Assembly: GCA_910578175.1 (NCBI GenBank)
Contig: CAJTPF010000013.1
Span: 1-64,000 of the forward strand
DNA length: 64,000 nucleotides
Source of the DNA: an uncultured Lachnospiraceae bacterium
Lineage (GTDB): Bacteria > Bacillota > Clostridia > Lachnospirales > Lachnospiraceae
Direction: 5' to 3'
Part shown: one piece after another, positions 43,385 through 50,526 of the stretch
Position numbering within the stretch: position 1 is the first letter of the stretch
How the letters are laid out: each line of letters begins with the position of its first letter
The notes under the pieces: generated by a model
Databases searched by the model: none
What the model was told of the DNA's origin: nothing
The model's input: only the letters and a program-made list of their open reading frames with translations
Translations under genes and position numbers: made by a program

Positions 43385-43413
43385 ATTTTATGTTTTATTA
43401 CTCTGATTGTCAA
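43385..43413 (-). promoter_or_regulatory. Promoter of the small RNA
   Basis: TTGACA (43408-43413), exactly 17 bases, then TAAAAT (43385-43390) on the - strand; it is close to consensus. Confidence 0.65.
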
Positions 43414-43518
43414 CAATATTAACCAACCAGTTGTGTTGCAAATTCATCGCTGATGGCAATTAAATTTGCAAAAAAAAATGGTGACCTTCATGCTGCTTAG
43501 TGTTGCAGATACAGATTA

Positions 43519-44211
43519 TTACAGCATTTCAACCACTTCCGCCCTGCACAGCAGTATGCTTAAATTTCCGTTTCTGCATCTCAGCTCATCAATAAATTTT
43601 TTCTCGTCTGCATCTTTCTTAAAAATTAACTGATATGTCAGCTCGTACATGGAACCCATATTTGTGGTTCTCACCTTGTCCAGATATATCTTGTCCGTAA
43701 ATTCCCGGAACAGATCATCAAACGCCCCCTGATAATTCAGATTTTCGGGAATGGTTATACGCAGTGTTTTTTCCACGTTCCGGATCACAGCGTAATTCGT
43801 CATCATCAGAATATAATATACAACACCGATTATCACCGTAGCCACTGCCGCAAATACTATATAACCCATTCCGGCGGCCAGGCCGATGGCCATGGCAAAC
43901 AATACATGGGAAATATCCTTGGAATCTCCCGGAAGACTCCGGAATCTTACCAGTGTAAATACACCGGCTATGGAAAAGGCTCTGGCAATATCACTGCCCA
44001 CAAGTATGATAACAATGGATACCATAGCAGGGAGAATTACCAGTGTGATCGCAAAGTTTGTGGAAAAACGTTTTTTCCGGTTTGTAAAAATATAGATCAA
44101 ACTGATGATAAACCCAAGAACCAGGGCCACTCCTATACAAATCAGGGCATCTACGGGCATAATGCTTAATGTCGCACTTCCTTCGGAAGTTTCAAAGATC
44201 GTATCTAACAT
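43519..44211 (-). CDS. DUF4956 membrane protein
   Basis: 230 residues with three or four membrane helices in the first 140 (ALICIGVALVLGFIISLIYI, FAITLVILPAMVSIVIILVG and others), the family motif AGVFTLVRFRSLPGDSKDI, and a soluble alpha/beta C-terminus. DUF4956 proteins commonly sit beside VTC-type polyphosphate polymerases, as here: the upstream gene overlaps it by seven bases. A role in moving or anchoring polyphosphate or a polymer is suggested by that link only. Confidence 0.88.
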   Translation of the reverse strand: MLDTIFETSEGSATLSIMPVDALICIGVALVLGFIISLIYIFTNRKKRFSTNFAITLVILPAMVSIVIILVGSDIARAFSIAGVFTLVRFRSLPGDSKDISHVLFAMAIGLAAGMGYIVFAAVATVIIGVVYYILMMTNYAVIRNVEKTLRITIPENLNYQGAFDDLFREFTDKIYLDKVRTTNMGSMYELTYQLIFKKDADEKKFIDELRCRNGNLSILLCRAEVVEML

Positions 44212-44945
44212 ATTTTTCTCTCCGTTCTGCTGCGCTTTGCAGCTATGTAATTTTTATATTCCGTTCCGTATTTCGAAAAGGAACAGCCGTAAATTTTCAG
44301 TTCCGTAAGCAATTCTGACAACCATACCGGCATACTGCCTACAGTTTTTATTTCCATCAGCCAGATTCCCTTTTTCAATAATTCTTCTCCGTCATCCCCT
44401 GATTCTAACCGCAAACGTTCTCTTCTGGTCCGAATATTGGTATCAAAAGTAATTCTCAGTTCTCCGTCCTCCTTTCCGAATAACGCCTTTCTGTCATATG
44501 CCAGATATACCTTCGGGACAGGCTGATATAAATCCATAAAATACTTCAGTTCATTTAACACCTGTTCATTGATATAGGAATTCGGCATTGGACTTTTGTG
44601 ATCCAGCAAAAAATCATAGGCTTCGCCTAATTGCAAGACCGTTCTTCTCTTATTCACAACCCCTTTGAATTTTTTCTTGATCTCCAGAAAAACCTTATCC
44701 TCAAGTGTCGGAATACCGTAACTTCTAAGGCGCAGCTTTTCCTTATATAGCGGACGGTCAACGGAACGGCGGATCAGTTCATCATCCCATGTATCAAAAT
44801 AAATATTACTGATGGAATAAAATCTGTTTCCCGTGCAGAACCTGTCTTCAATCATATAACTGCTTAATGTTTCATTCAGAATATGATAAGAATAATCATC
44901 GATGATATACTTCTTTTCCACACGATTAAATACTTCAATTGCCAT
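44205..44945 (-). CDS. VTC-domain polyphosphate polymerase-like protein
   Basis: Start at 44945 (MAIEVFNRVEKKYII), with GGAG six bases upstream; an ATG at 45056 would add an unlikely 37-residue leader. 246 residues with the tunnel-fold residues of the VTC4 family: RVEKKYII, ISNIYFDTWDDELI, EKLRLRSYG, FLEIKKKFKG, VYLAYDRKAL, RITFDTNIRTRR and WLMEIKTVG. It would join phosphates from ATP into polyphosphate. Coupled by overlap to the DUF4956 gene. Confidence 0.87.
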   Translation of the reverse strand: MAIEVFNRVEKKYIIDDYSYHILNETLSSYMIEDRFCTGNRFYSISNIYFDTWDDELIRRSVDRPLYKEKLRLRSYGIPTLEDKVFLEIKKKFKGVVNKRRTVLQLGEAYDFLLDHKSPMPNSYINEQVLNELKYFMDLYQPVPKVYLAYDRKALFGKEDGELRITFDTNIRTRRERLRLESGDDGEELLKKGIWLMEIKTVGSMPVWLSELLTELKIYGCSFSKYGTEYKNYIAAKRSRTERKIC

Positions 44946-45122
44946 GTTTCTCCTGCCTTTCTGATTTTCTGCCGAGATCTCTGGTTCTTTTTGAAACACA
45001 TCGCTCCCGGAAAGTTCCTTTGCCGTATCATTGTTCACGATCACCGGACCGGACACTCTTGTTTAATTATAACACATTCCCGCAGGGTTTCTTTAAAATT
45101 AATATATATTTTCCTATTTTTA

Positions 45123-45151
45123 TTGAATTTTTCACCTTTTTATTGTAAAAT
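45123..45151 (+). promoter_or_regulatory. Promoter of the CheY-CheX pair
   Basis: TTGAAT (45123-45128), 17 bases, TAAAAT (45146-45151), about 50 bases before the ATG at 45199, which has AAAGGAG upstream. Confidence 0.55.
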
Positions 45152-45198
45152 ATAAACAGATTTTAAAGGAATCTTAATTGCGAAAGGAGTTTTAGTCA

Positions 45199-45579
45199 AT
45201 GACTATTAATGAGTTTAAAGTTCTTGTATGTGATGACTCCATTTTATCACGAAAGAAATTAAAAGATTGTATATTATCGATGGGATGTGCCGAAGTATTT
45301 GAGGCCGCCGATGGTGAAGAAGCCATTGCACAGTATGAGGCTCACAGACCGAACTTAGTATTTATGGATATTGTAATGCCGAAAAAAGACGGTATCGAAG
45401 CCGTAACGGAAATCTTAAAAATTGATTCCAATGCTAAAATCGTTATGGCCTCTTCCGTAGGTACACAGTCGTTTTTAAAGGATGCCATTAAAGCCGGCGC
45501 TTTTGATTTTTTACAAAAACCGTTTGATCCGGAACAGGTAAAGAAAATAGTGAATAACGTATGTAAAGGAGGTTGCTAG
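45199..45579 (+). CDS. Stand-alone CheY-like response regulator
   Basis: 126 residues, receiver domain only. Acidic pair Asp12/Asp13, phosphate-accepting Asp57 in MDIVMP, Ser85/Ser86 and Lys107 in FLQKPFD are all in place. The stop is directly followed by the ATG of the CheX-like gene, so the two are one unit. It probably receives phosphate from CheA or another kinase not in this window. Confidence 0.92.
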   Translation: MTINEFKVLVCDDSILSRKKLKDCILSMGCAEVFEAADGEEAIAQYEAHRPNLVFMDIVMPKKDGIEAVTEILKIDSNAKIVMASSVGTQSFLKDAIKAGAFDFLQKPFDPEQVKKIVNNVCKGGC

Positions 45580-46461
45580 ATGTTTACACAGTTTTTTGGA
45601 AACTACTTATTAAATCAAAATCTGGTAACACCGGAACAATTAGTGGATGCTCTTCAGGAGAAGAAAAACACAAGAATGAAATTAGGCGTTTTAGCCATTA
45701 ATGCCGGTTACATGACTGCCAGCCAGGTGGAACGTGTTCACGAAATGCAGAGCAAAATGGATAAACGTATCGGCGATATTGCCGTAGAACTGGGATACAT
45801 GACGGATGAACAGGTTATGGAACTGCTTCATTCCCAGCCTCTTGGCTACCTTCTTCTTGGTCAGGCTCTGGTTGATAAAGGATATATGACCAATACCCAG
45901 TTTGAAGATGCCATTCATGCATATAAAGAAAAATATTCTCTGACTGACGAGGATATCGCAGATAATAAAAATTCCAAAGTTGAAGATCTCATCTCTTCGT
46001 TCTGTGATTTTTCCCAGACTTCAAATCCTGCATTGTATGAAGAATTTGTATCATTACTGATGAATAATCTGGTCCGGTTTGTAGGAGATGATTTTACACC
46101 ATTGGAACCTGTAACGGTTACGGATGTAAAAGGTTTAAAAGCTACTACCCAGAATATAACCGGAGAATTCTCCACCACTACATCCATTATGGCGGACGAA
46201 CCTGCATTTATTGAATTTGCCACCAGATACGCGGACGAAGAGATTACCGAAATGAATGAATATGTAGAAGCTTCTGCTCAGGATTTCATCAATCTTCATA
46301 ACGGCTTATTCACGGTTAATGTATCAAATAACCAGCAGATTGAATTAAAATTAACTCCTCCGACACCATTGTCTGATGCAGACCCGGAGATCTGTAAAAA
46401 CAGTCTGATCCTTCCTTTCCAGTATCCGTTTGGAATCATTAAATTCTGTATCACTCTTTAA
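45580..46461 (+). CDS. CheX-like phosphatase domain fused to GspE/MshE N-terminal-type repeats
   Basis: 293 residues. The first 110 contain four copies of a short motif (LVTPEQ, GYMTASQ, GYMTDEQ, GYMTNTQ at about 15, 44, 74 and 102), like the N-terminal repeats of type II/IV secretion ATPases (MshEN-like), some of which bind cyclic di-GMP. The C-terminal 130 residues look like CheX: AQDFINLHNGLF has Asp235 and Asn238 in place of the usual Glu-x-x-Asn catalytic pair. It probably dephosphorylates or binds the CheY-like protein encoded just upstream. Confidence 0.75.
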   Translation: MFTQFFGNYLLNQNLVTPEQLVDALQEKKNTRMKLGVLAINAGYMTASQVERVHEMQSKMDKRIGDIAVELGYMTDEQVMELLHSQPLGYLLLGQALVDKGYMTNTQFEDAIHAYKEKYSLTDEDIADNKNSKVEDLISSFCDFSQTSNPALYEEFVSLLMNNLVRFVGDDFTPLEPVTVTDVKGLKATTQNITGEFSTTTSIMADEPAFIEFATRYADEEITEMNEYVEASAQDFINLHNGLFTVNVSNNQQIELKLTPPTPLSDADPEICKNSLILPFQYPFGIIKFCITL

Positions 46462-46476
46462 TACTTGTTCTTATTT

Positions 46477-46518
46477 AAAAAAGAGATTTCCGTTTTCTCC
46501 GGAAATCTCTTTTTTTTG
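46477..46518 (+). terminator. Terminator after the CheX-like gene
   Basis: Arms AAAGAGATTTCCG and CGGAAATCTCTTT with eight T after; it can also serve thrC on the other strand. Confidence 0.85.
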
Positions 46519-46534
46519 ATCGGTTTATATTTTT

Positions 46535-48025
46535 CTATTGAATGTCCAAAAAACGTTTTACAACCGACTTCATTTCATCCACTTCGCATACGGTATCATG
46601 CAGTACTTCTGCCGTCCTGATTTCTTCTATTGCATTCGGCACGCTGACGCAGGAGAGCTTACTCAGTTCGTCTACCAAAGTAAAGTCATCCATAACATCA
46701 TATTTTGAATCAATGGAATTCATTACATTTCTTGTAAACTTAAACGGACTTGCCGTAGAAGCAATCACTGCTTTTGTCGTATCTGCTGTCTCTCTGGTAT
46801 ATTTATCATATACCACTGCTGCAACTGCGGTGTGGGTATCTATTACATAGCCCGTCTCTTCATAAATTTTTTTAATGATTTCCGCAGTTTCTTCTTCACT
46901 TCCGTAATTACCATAAAAATCCTGCAGTTTTTCTTTCATTTCTTCGGTAATGCTGTATCTGCCTTCCGAAGAAAGTGCAGTCATAAGCTCCCGGTTTTTT
47001 ACGGAATCACAGCCTGCGATCTTGTAGATCAGACGTTCCAGATTACTCGAAATCAGAATATCCATAGACGGCGACATAGTTAAAATAAATTCCCGGTTCT
47101 TATCATATGTTCCGGTTGCAAAGAAATCATATAACACTTTATTGTCATTAGAGGCACAAATAAATTTATGAATCGGCAATCCCATTTTTTTTGCATAATA
47201 TGCAGCAAGCATGTTTCCGAAATTACCGGTAGGAACTACAACGTTTATCTCTTCTCCCTCCGAGATCTCACCGCTGGCAAGCAGCTTTGCATATGCATAT
47301 ACATAATACACAACCTGCGGAACCAAACGTCCGATATTAATGGAATTGGCAGAGGAGAATTGAAATCCTGCTTCACTCATTTCTTTCTCCAGATCCTTGT
47401 CTCCGAAGATAGCCTTGACTCCGCTCTGCGCCTGGTCAAAATTACCTTTGATACCTACAACAAAAGTATTCTTCCCGGTCTGGGTCACCATCTGTTTTTC
47501 CTGAATCGGACTGACTCCGCCTTTCGGATAAAATACAACAATCCTGGTTCCCGGTACATCGGCAAATCCGGCCAGCGCCGCTTTACCGGTATCTCCGGAT
47601 GTGGCAGTCAGAATCACTATGTCGTTCTTAACATTATTTTTTCTGGCTGATGTGGTCAGCAGATGAGGAAGGATGGATAATGCCATATCTTTAAATGCAA
47701 TGGTTGCCCCGTGAAACAATTCCAGATAATAGGCTCCCTCTGCTTTTACAAGCGGCGCAATTTCCTCTGTATCAAACTTCGAATCATAGGCTTTATCGAT
47801 ACATGACTTCAGCTCCTCTTCCGTAAAATCCGTAAGAAACTCTTTCATCACAACATATGCTGTTTCTTTATACGACATCCCGGATAATTCCTGCAGCGAA
47901 ACACTTAATTTCGGAATAGAAGTCGGAACAAATAATCCTCCGTCGCCGGCAAGCCCTTTTAATATCGCCTGAGAAGCCGTAACCGTTTCATTTTCACTTC
48001 TTGTACTTTTATATAGCAGATCCAT
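46535..48025 (-). CDS. thrC: Threonine synthase
   Basis: Start at 48025 (MDLLYKSTRSENETV), seven bases after GAGGGA; the ATG at 48070 lies on the promoter. 496 residues. The PLP Lys is in HGATIAFKDMALSILP, with TSGDTGKAALAGF and VPTGNFGNMLAAYY as phosphate-binding loops. It makes threonine from O-phosphohomoserine. It is a single gene with its own promoter. Confidence 0.96.
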   Translation of the reverse strand: MDLLYKSTRSENETVTASQAILKGLAGDGGLFVPTSIPKLSVSLQELSGMSYKETAYVVMKEFLTDFTEEELKSCIDKAYDSKFDTEEIAPLVKAEGAYYLELFHGATIAFKDMALSILPHLLTTSARKNNVKNDIVILTATSGDTGKAALAGFADVPGTRIVVFYPKGGVSPIQEKQMVTQTGKNTFVVGIKGNFDQAQSGVKAIFGDKDLEKEMSEAGFQFSSANSINIGRLVPQVVYYVYAYAKLLASGEISEGEEINVVVPTGNFGNMLAAYYAKKMGLPIHKFICASNDNKVLYDFFATGTYDKNREFILTMSPSMDILISSNLERLIYKIAGCDSVKNRELMTALSSEGRYSITEEMKEKLQDFYGNYGSEEETAEIIKKIYEETGYVIDTHTAVAAVVYDKYTRETADTTKAVIASTASPFKFTRNVMNSIDSKYDVMDDFTLVDELSKLSCVSVPNAIEEIRTAEVLHDTVCEVDEMKSVVKRFLDIQ

Positions 48026-48058
48026 GGTATCCCTCTTTCTTTTAATCTTTTTCCTAGG

Positions 48059-48087
48059 ATTATAGCACAAGTATCCGATTTATACAA
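48059..48087 (-). promoter_or_regulatory. thrC promoter
   Basis: TTGTAT (48082-48087), 17 bases, TATAAT (48059-48064). The leader is only about 30 bases, so no T-box is possible. Confidence 0.65.
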
Positions 48088-48095
48088 GCAAATGC

Positions 48096-49187
48096 CTAAT
48101 TTGCATAAAAATAATGGTCTCCATGAACAAATAATAATCTAAGTTTACGGTTAAACCAGCTGTTGGAAGACGTACGCATGGTAAAATACAACGCTCCCGA
48201 AGAATAATCTTCTTCCGCCATGGCTCTTCCCACACAATCAATGGTTCTCTGGGATGGCGTCACATTATAAATCCTTTCATTTTTTACCGGTTCAAACTGA
48301 TATACCCGCCCGTTGTTTTGGAAGATCACCGACTTGACGGTATCCGGAAATGTCTGGCTCCTGACACGGTTGAAAATAACATTTGCAACCAGTATTCTTC
48401 CGATCTCATCCTGATCTCCGGCTTCCGCTTCTACGATCCGGATGAGCCAGTAATAATCATTATCATTAATCTCAAATCCCACTGCATTATAAATCTGATT
48501 CAGAGCCTGTTCCTGCCGGACTACCGGCTCTGTCTGAGCCTCCGTATGGGGTTCTGTCTGCATTTCTGTCTGCGGCTGCGTTTGTGGTTCCGTACGGCTC
48601 TCAGTCAGAAGCTCCGTTTGCGGTTCTGTTTCCTCATTTTTTCCGAATTCCGTCTGAACTTCCGTTGAGGCAGCTGTTACCGGATGTGGTTCCGTTTGGT
48701 CTTCTGACAGGTTCTTGGTCGATTCTGCCGACATGGAGGCATGTTCGTCTGCCATAACAGATAATGGATTTTTATCCAACAACTTTTTTGCAGAATCAAA
48801 CAGCTCCATATAGCCAGTCAGAGCAGTGCTGCTGTTTCCAACGTGTTCCCGTTCGGCTGCTTTCAGCGAAGCAATCGGCTCCGATTCTTTTGTAATAGTA
48901 TTTTCCTTCTGCAAATAAGATACTATATTTTGCAGATTATGATTTACCGGCTGTATTTCTGCTGTTTCATCTGTATCATCTTCTTCAGCGACTGATTCCA
49001 GGGTTCTTCCTCCCTCAGAATCCGTACTTCCATTCTTTCCTGCTCCATTAAAACTATTTGAATTCATTGTAACAAGGGCAAATAATGCTGTACCTGACAC
49101 TACAACCAATCCTGTACGATACATTTTTTTAGAAACCGTTTTAATAAAACCAAAGAATTTCTGAATGAATGAGCAAATACTTAGCAT
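48096..49187 (-). CDS. Membrane-anchored SleB-type cell wall hydrolase
   Basis: Start at 49187 (MLSICSFIQKF), with GAGGAG upstream. 363 residues: membrane helix near 28-43 (GLVVVSGTALFALVTM), a long Ser/Thr/Glu/Gln-rich linker, and a C-terminal Hydrolase_2 (SleB/CwlJ) domain from about residue 240, with YYWLIRIVEAEAGDQDEIGR (catalytic Glu candidate) and ILVANVIFNRV. In spore-formers such enzymes cut cortex peptidoglycan, but vegetative members exist. Its own strong promoter is at 49242-49270. Confidence 0.88.
   Translation of the reverse strand: MLSICSFIQKFFGFIKTVSKKMYRTGLVVVSGTALFALVTMNSNSFNGAGKNGSTDSEGGRTLESVAEEDDTDETAEIQPVNHNLQNIVSYLQKENTITKESEPIASLKAAEREHVGNSSTALTGYMELFDSAKKLLDKNPLSVMADEHASMSAESTKNLSEDQTEPHPVTAASTEVQTEFGKNEETEPQTELLTESRTEPQTQPQTEMQTEPHTEAQTEPVVRQEQALNQIYNAVGFEINDNDYYWLIRIVEAEAGDQDEIGRILVANVIFNRVRSQTFPDTVKSVIFQNNGRVYQFEPVKNERIYNVTPSQRTIDCVGRAMAEEDYSSGALYFTMRTSSNSWFNRKLRLLFVHGDHYFYAN
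48525..48660 (-). repeat. TEPQTE-type degenerate repeat linker
   Basis: The linker of the hydrolase has about seven degenerate copies of TEPQTE or QTEPHTEA, with imperfect DNA repeats of about 12-18 bases. It is a likely spacer across the wall and a place for length change. Confidence 0.7.
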
Positions 49188-49241
49188 TGATACTCCTCTT
49201 TTCATTTTTATTTGCAGACAATCCTGCATAAACTAGCTGAC

Positions 49242-49270
49242 ATTATATGGATAACTATTGAATGTGTCAA
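49242..49270 (-). promoter_or_regulatory. Consensus promoter of the SleB-like gene
   Basis: TTGACA (49265-49270), 17 bases, TATAAT (49242-49247), a perfect match to the sigma-A consensus on the - strand. Confidence 0.75.
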
Positions 49271-49597
49271 TAGAAAAACCCTAATTTTGGTATGTTGGAC
49301 GTACATTATTTTATTAGTTTTATACATTAACCGTCAATTTCTACAATTATTTTTCAATATAATGATAATCTTTGTACAAAATAAATAGTCATATAAATCC
49401 CAAACACATGTTTTGCTATTAAGTATTTTTTACAAATATTTTAAGAATTATTTTCATATAAAAGTTATGTAAACTTAATTTATGAAAATGTTCTTTTTTT
49501 AATAAATATTATTTATTAAATAGAATTTCCAATATTTAAAATGTTATACTATATATCATAAACATTTACTAAGCCAACAGGCGGATTGTGAGGAATC
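49271..49597. other. AT-rich divergent intergenic region with a palindrome
   Basis: No gene seen. A second weaker promoter-like pair for the hydrolase (TTGACG 49332-49337, TAAAAT 49308-49313) is present. A perfect palindrome with 10-bp arms TTAATAAATA and TATTTATTAA around one base lies at 49499-49519, about 25 bases ahead of a -10-like TATACT (49545-49550) of the AP2 gene; it may be an operator. Confidence 0.45.
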
Positions 49598-50392
49598 ATG
49601 CAATTAAAAGGTGTTTTTCAGGCGCAAAAAAAAGACGGAACCATCTATTATCGTTCCTCATTAACATATAAATCAAAACATATCAGTCTCGGAAGTTTTC
49701 CCAGCGAAGAACAGGCACATCAATGCTATCTGGAGGGTGCTTTTATTTTATCATCGGATTGCGGCATTAAGCAGTTCCATCCGGAACAATTTCATTTTCT
49801 GGCCTTTGAAAAATATGTTTCTCTGGTAAACTTCAGAGATAACCGGATTTATTTCAAGAATCCCATTTACCTGTTCTCCAGATATTTTAAGTATTATTAT
49901 GATATCAATACCGAATATACGTTTGATGTTGACGATTTATTTTTTTACTCCAAGCATAAAATCATGAAACGGAATGGTCATTTATTTGTTTCCGATTATG
50001 GCATGCAGGTTAATATCTTATCCCGATACGGAATAAAAAACTATGCAGTTCCCGGTAAAGACTATAAATTTATCAATGGTGACAATACGGACTTTCGTTA
50101 TAAAAATATACAGATCATAAACCGCTTTAACGGTGTATCAAGATCAGAAAAGAACGGAAGAACCCTTTATACTTCCAAGATACATATTAACGGAGACTAT
50201 ATTATAGGAAGATACTCTGACGAATACGATGCAGCCATCGCCTATAATAAAGCCGGTGATATTCTGGTAAAGAAAGGAATCTTGTCCGGTTATCAAAAAA
50301 ATTATCTGGAAAATCTCTCTTCCATCGAATACGCCGCCCGGTATACCGGCATTAAAATATCGGATAAGATCAGAAACTATTCTTTAAATTAA
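49598..50392 (+). CDS. AP2/HNH-like DNA-binding protein, probable domesticated homing endonuclease
   Basis: 264 residues. An AP2-like domain at 3-52 (GVFQAQKKDG, HISLGSFPSEEQAHQCYLEG) and a second at 177-226 (FNGVSRSEKNG, GRYSDEYDAAIAYNKAGD) flank a middle part. That part, at 128-175, resembles an HNH nuclease of the AP2-HNH homing type in its end (INGDNTDFRYKNIQIIN), but the His that should precede ING is Lys/Phe and no His pair is seen. So DNA binding is likely and cleavage unlikely. GAGG precedes the ATG. It is a single-gene transcript with a terminator after it. Confidence 0.65.
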   Translation: MQLKGVFQAQKKDGTIYYRSSLTYKSKHISLGSFPSEEQAHQCYLEGAFILSSDCGIKQFHPEQFHFLAFEKYVSLVNFRDNRIYFKNPIYLFSRYFKYYYDINTEYTFDVDDLFFYSKHKIMKRNGHLFVSDYGMQVNILSRYGIKNYAVPGKDYKFINGDNTDFRYKNIQIINRFNGVSRSEKNGRTLYTSKIHINGDYIIGRYSDEYDAAIAYNKAGDILVKKGILSGYQKNYLENLSSIEYAARYTGIKISDKIRNYSLN

Positions 50393-50415
50393 CTGATTCT
50401 ATATTATTTCATATG

Positions 50416-50466
50416 AAAAGAGTATCATTTACAGCCATCTCAGACTGTAAACGATACTCTTCCTTT
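50416..50466 (+). terminator. Terminator after the AP2-type gene
   Basis: Arms AAGAGTATC-TTTACAG and CTGTAAA-GATACTCTT with one internal mismatch, followed by CCTTTT; it also faces the amylase gene end. Confidence 0.7.
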
Positions 50467-50526
50467 TGGGGCATGATTTTTATACAAAAAATTTTGTAAG
50501 ATAAATTACATGTTACAACTGTATAA

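Noticed and set aside
48525..48660. CRISPR-like repeats
   Set aside because: The repeats are in-frame coding repeats of a protein linker with no spacers; no CRISPR array was seen anywhere in the window.
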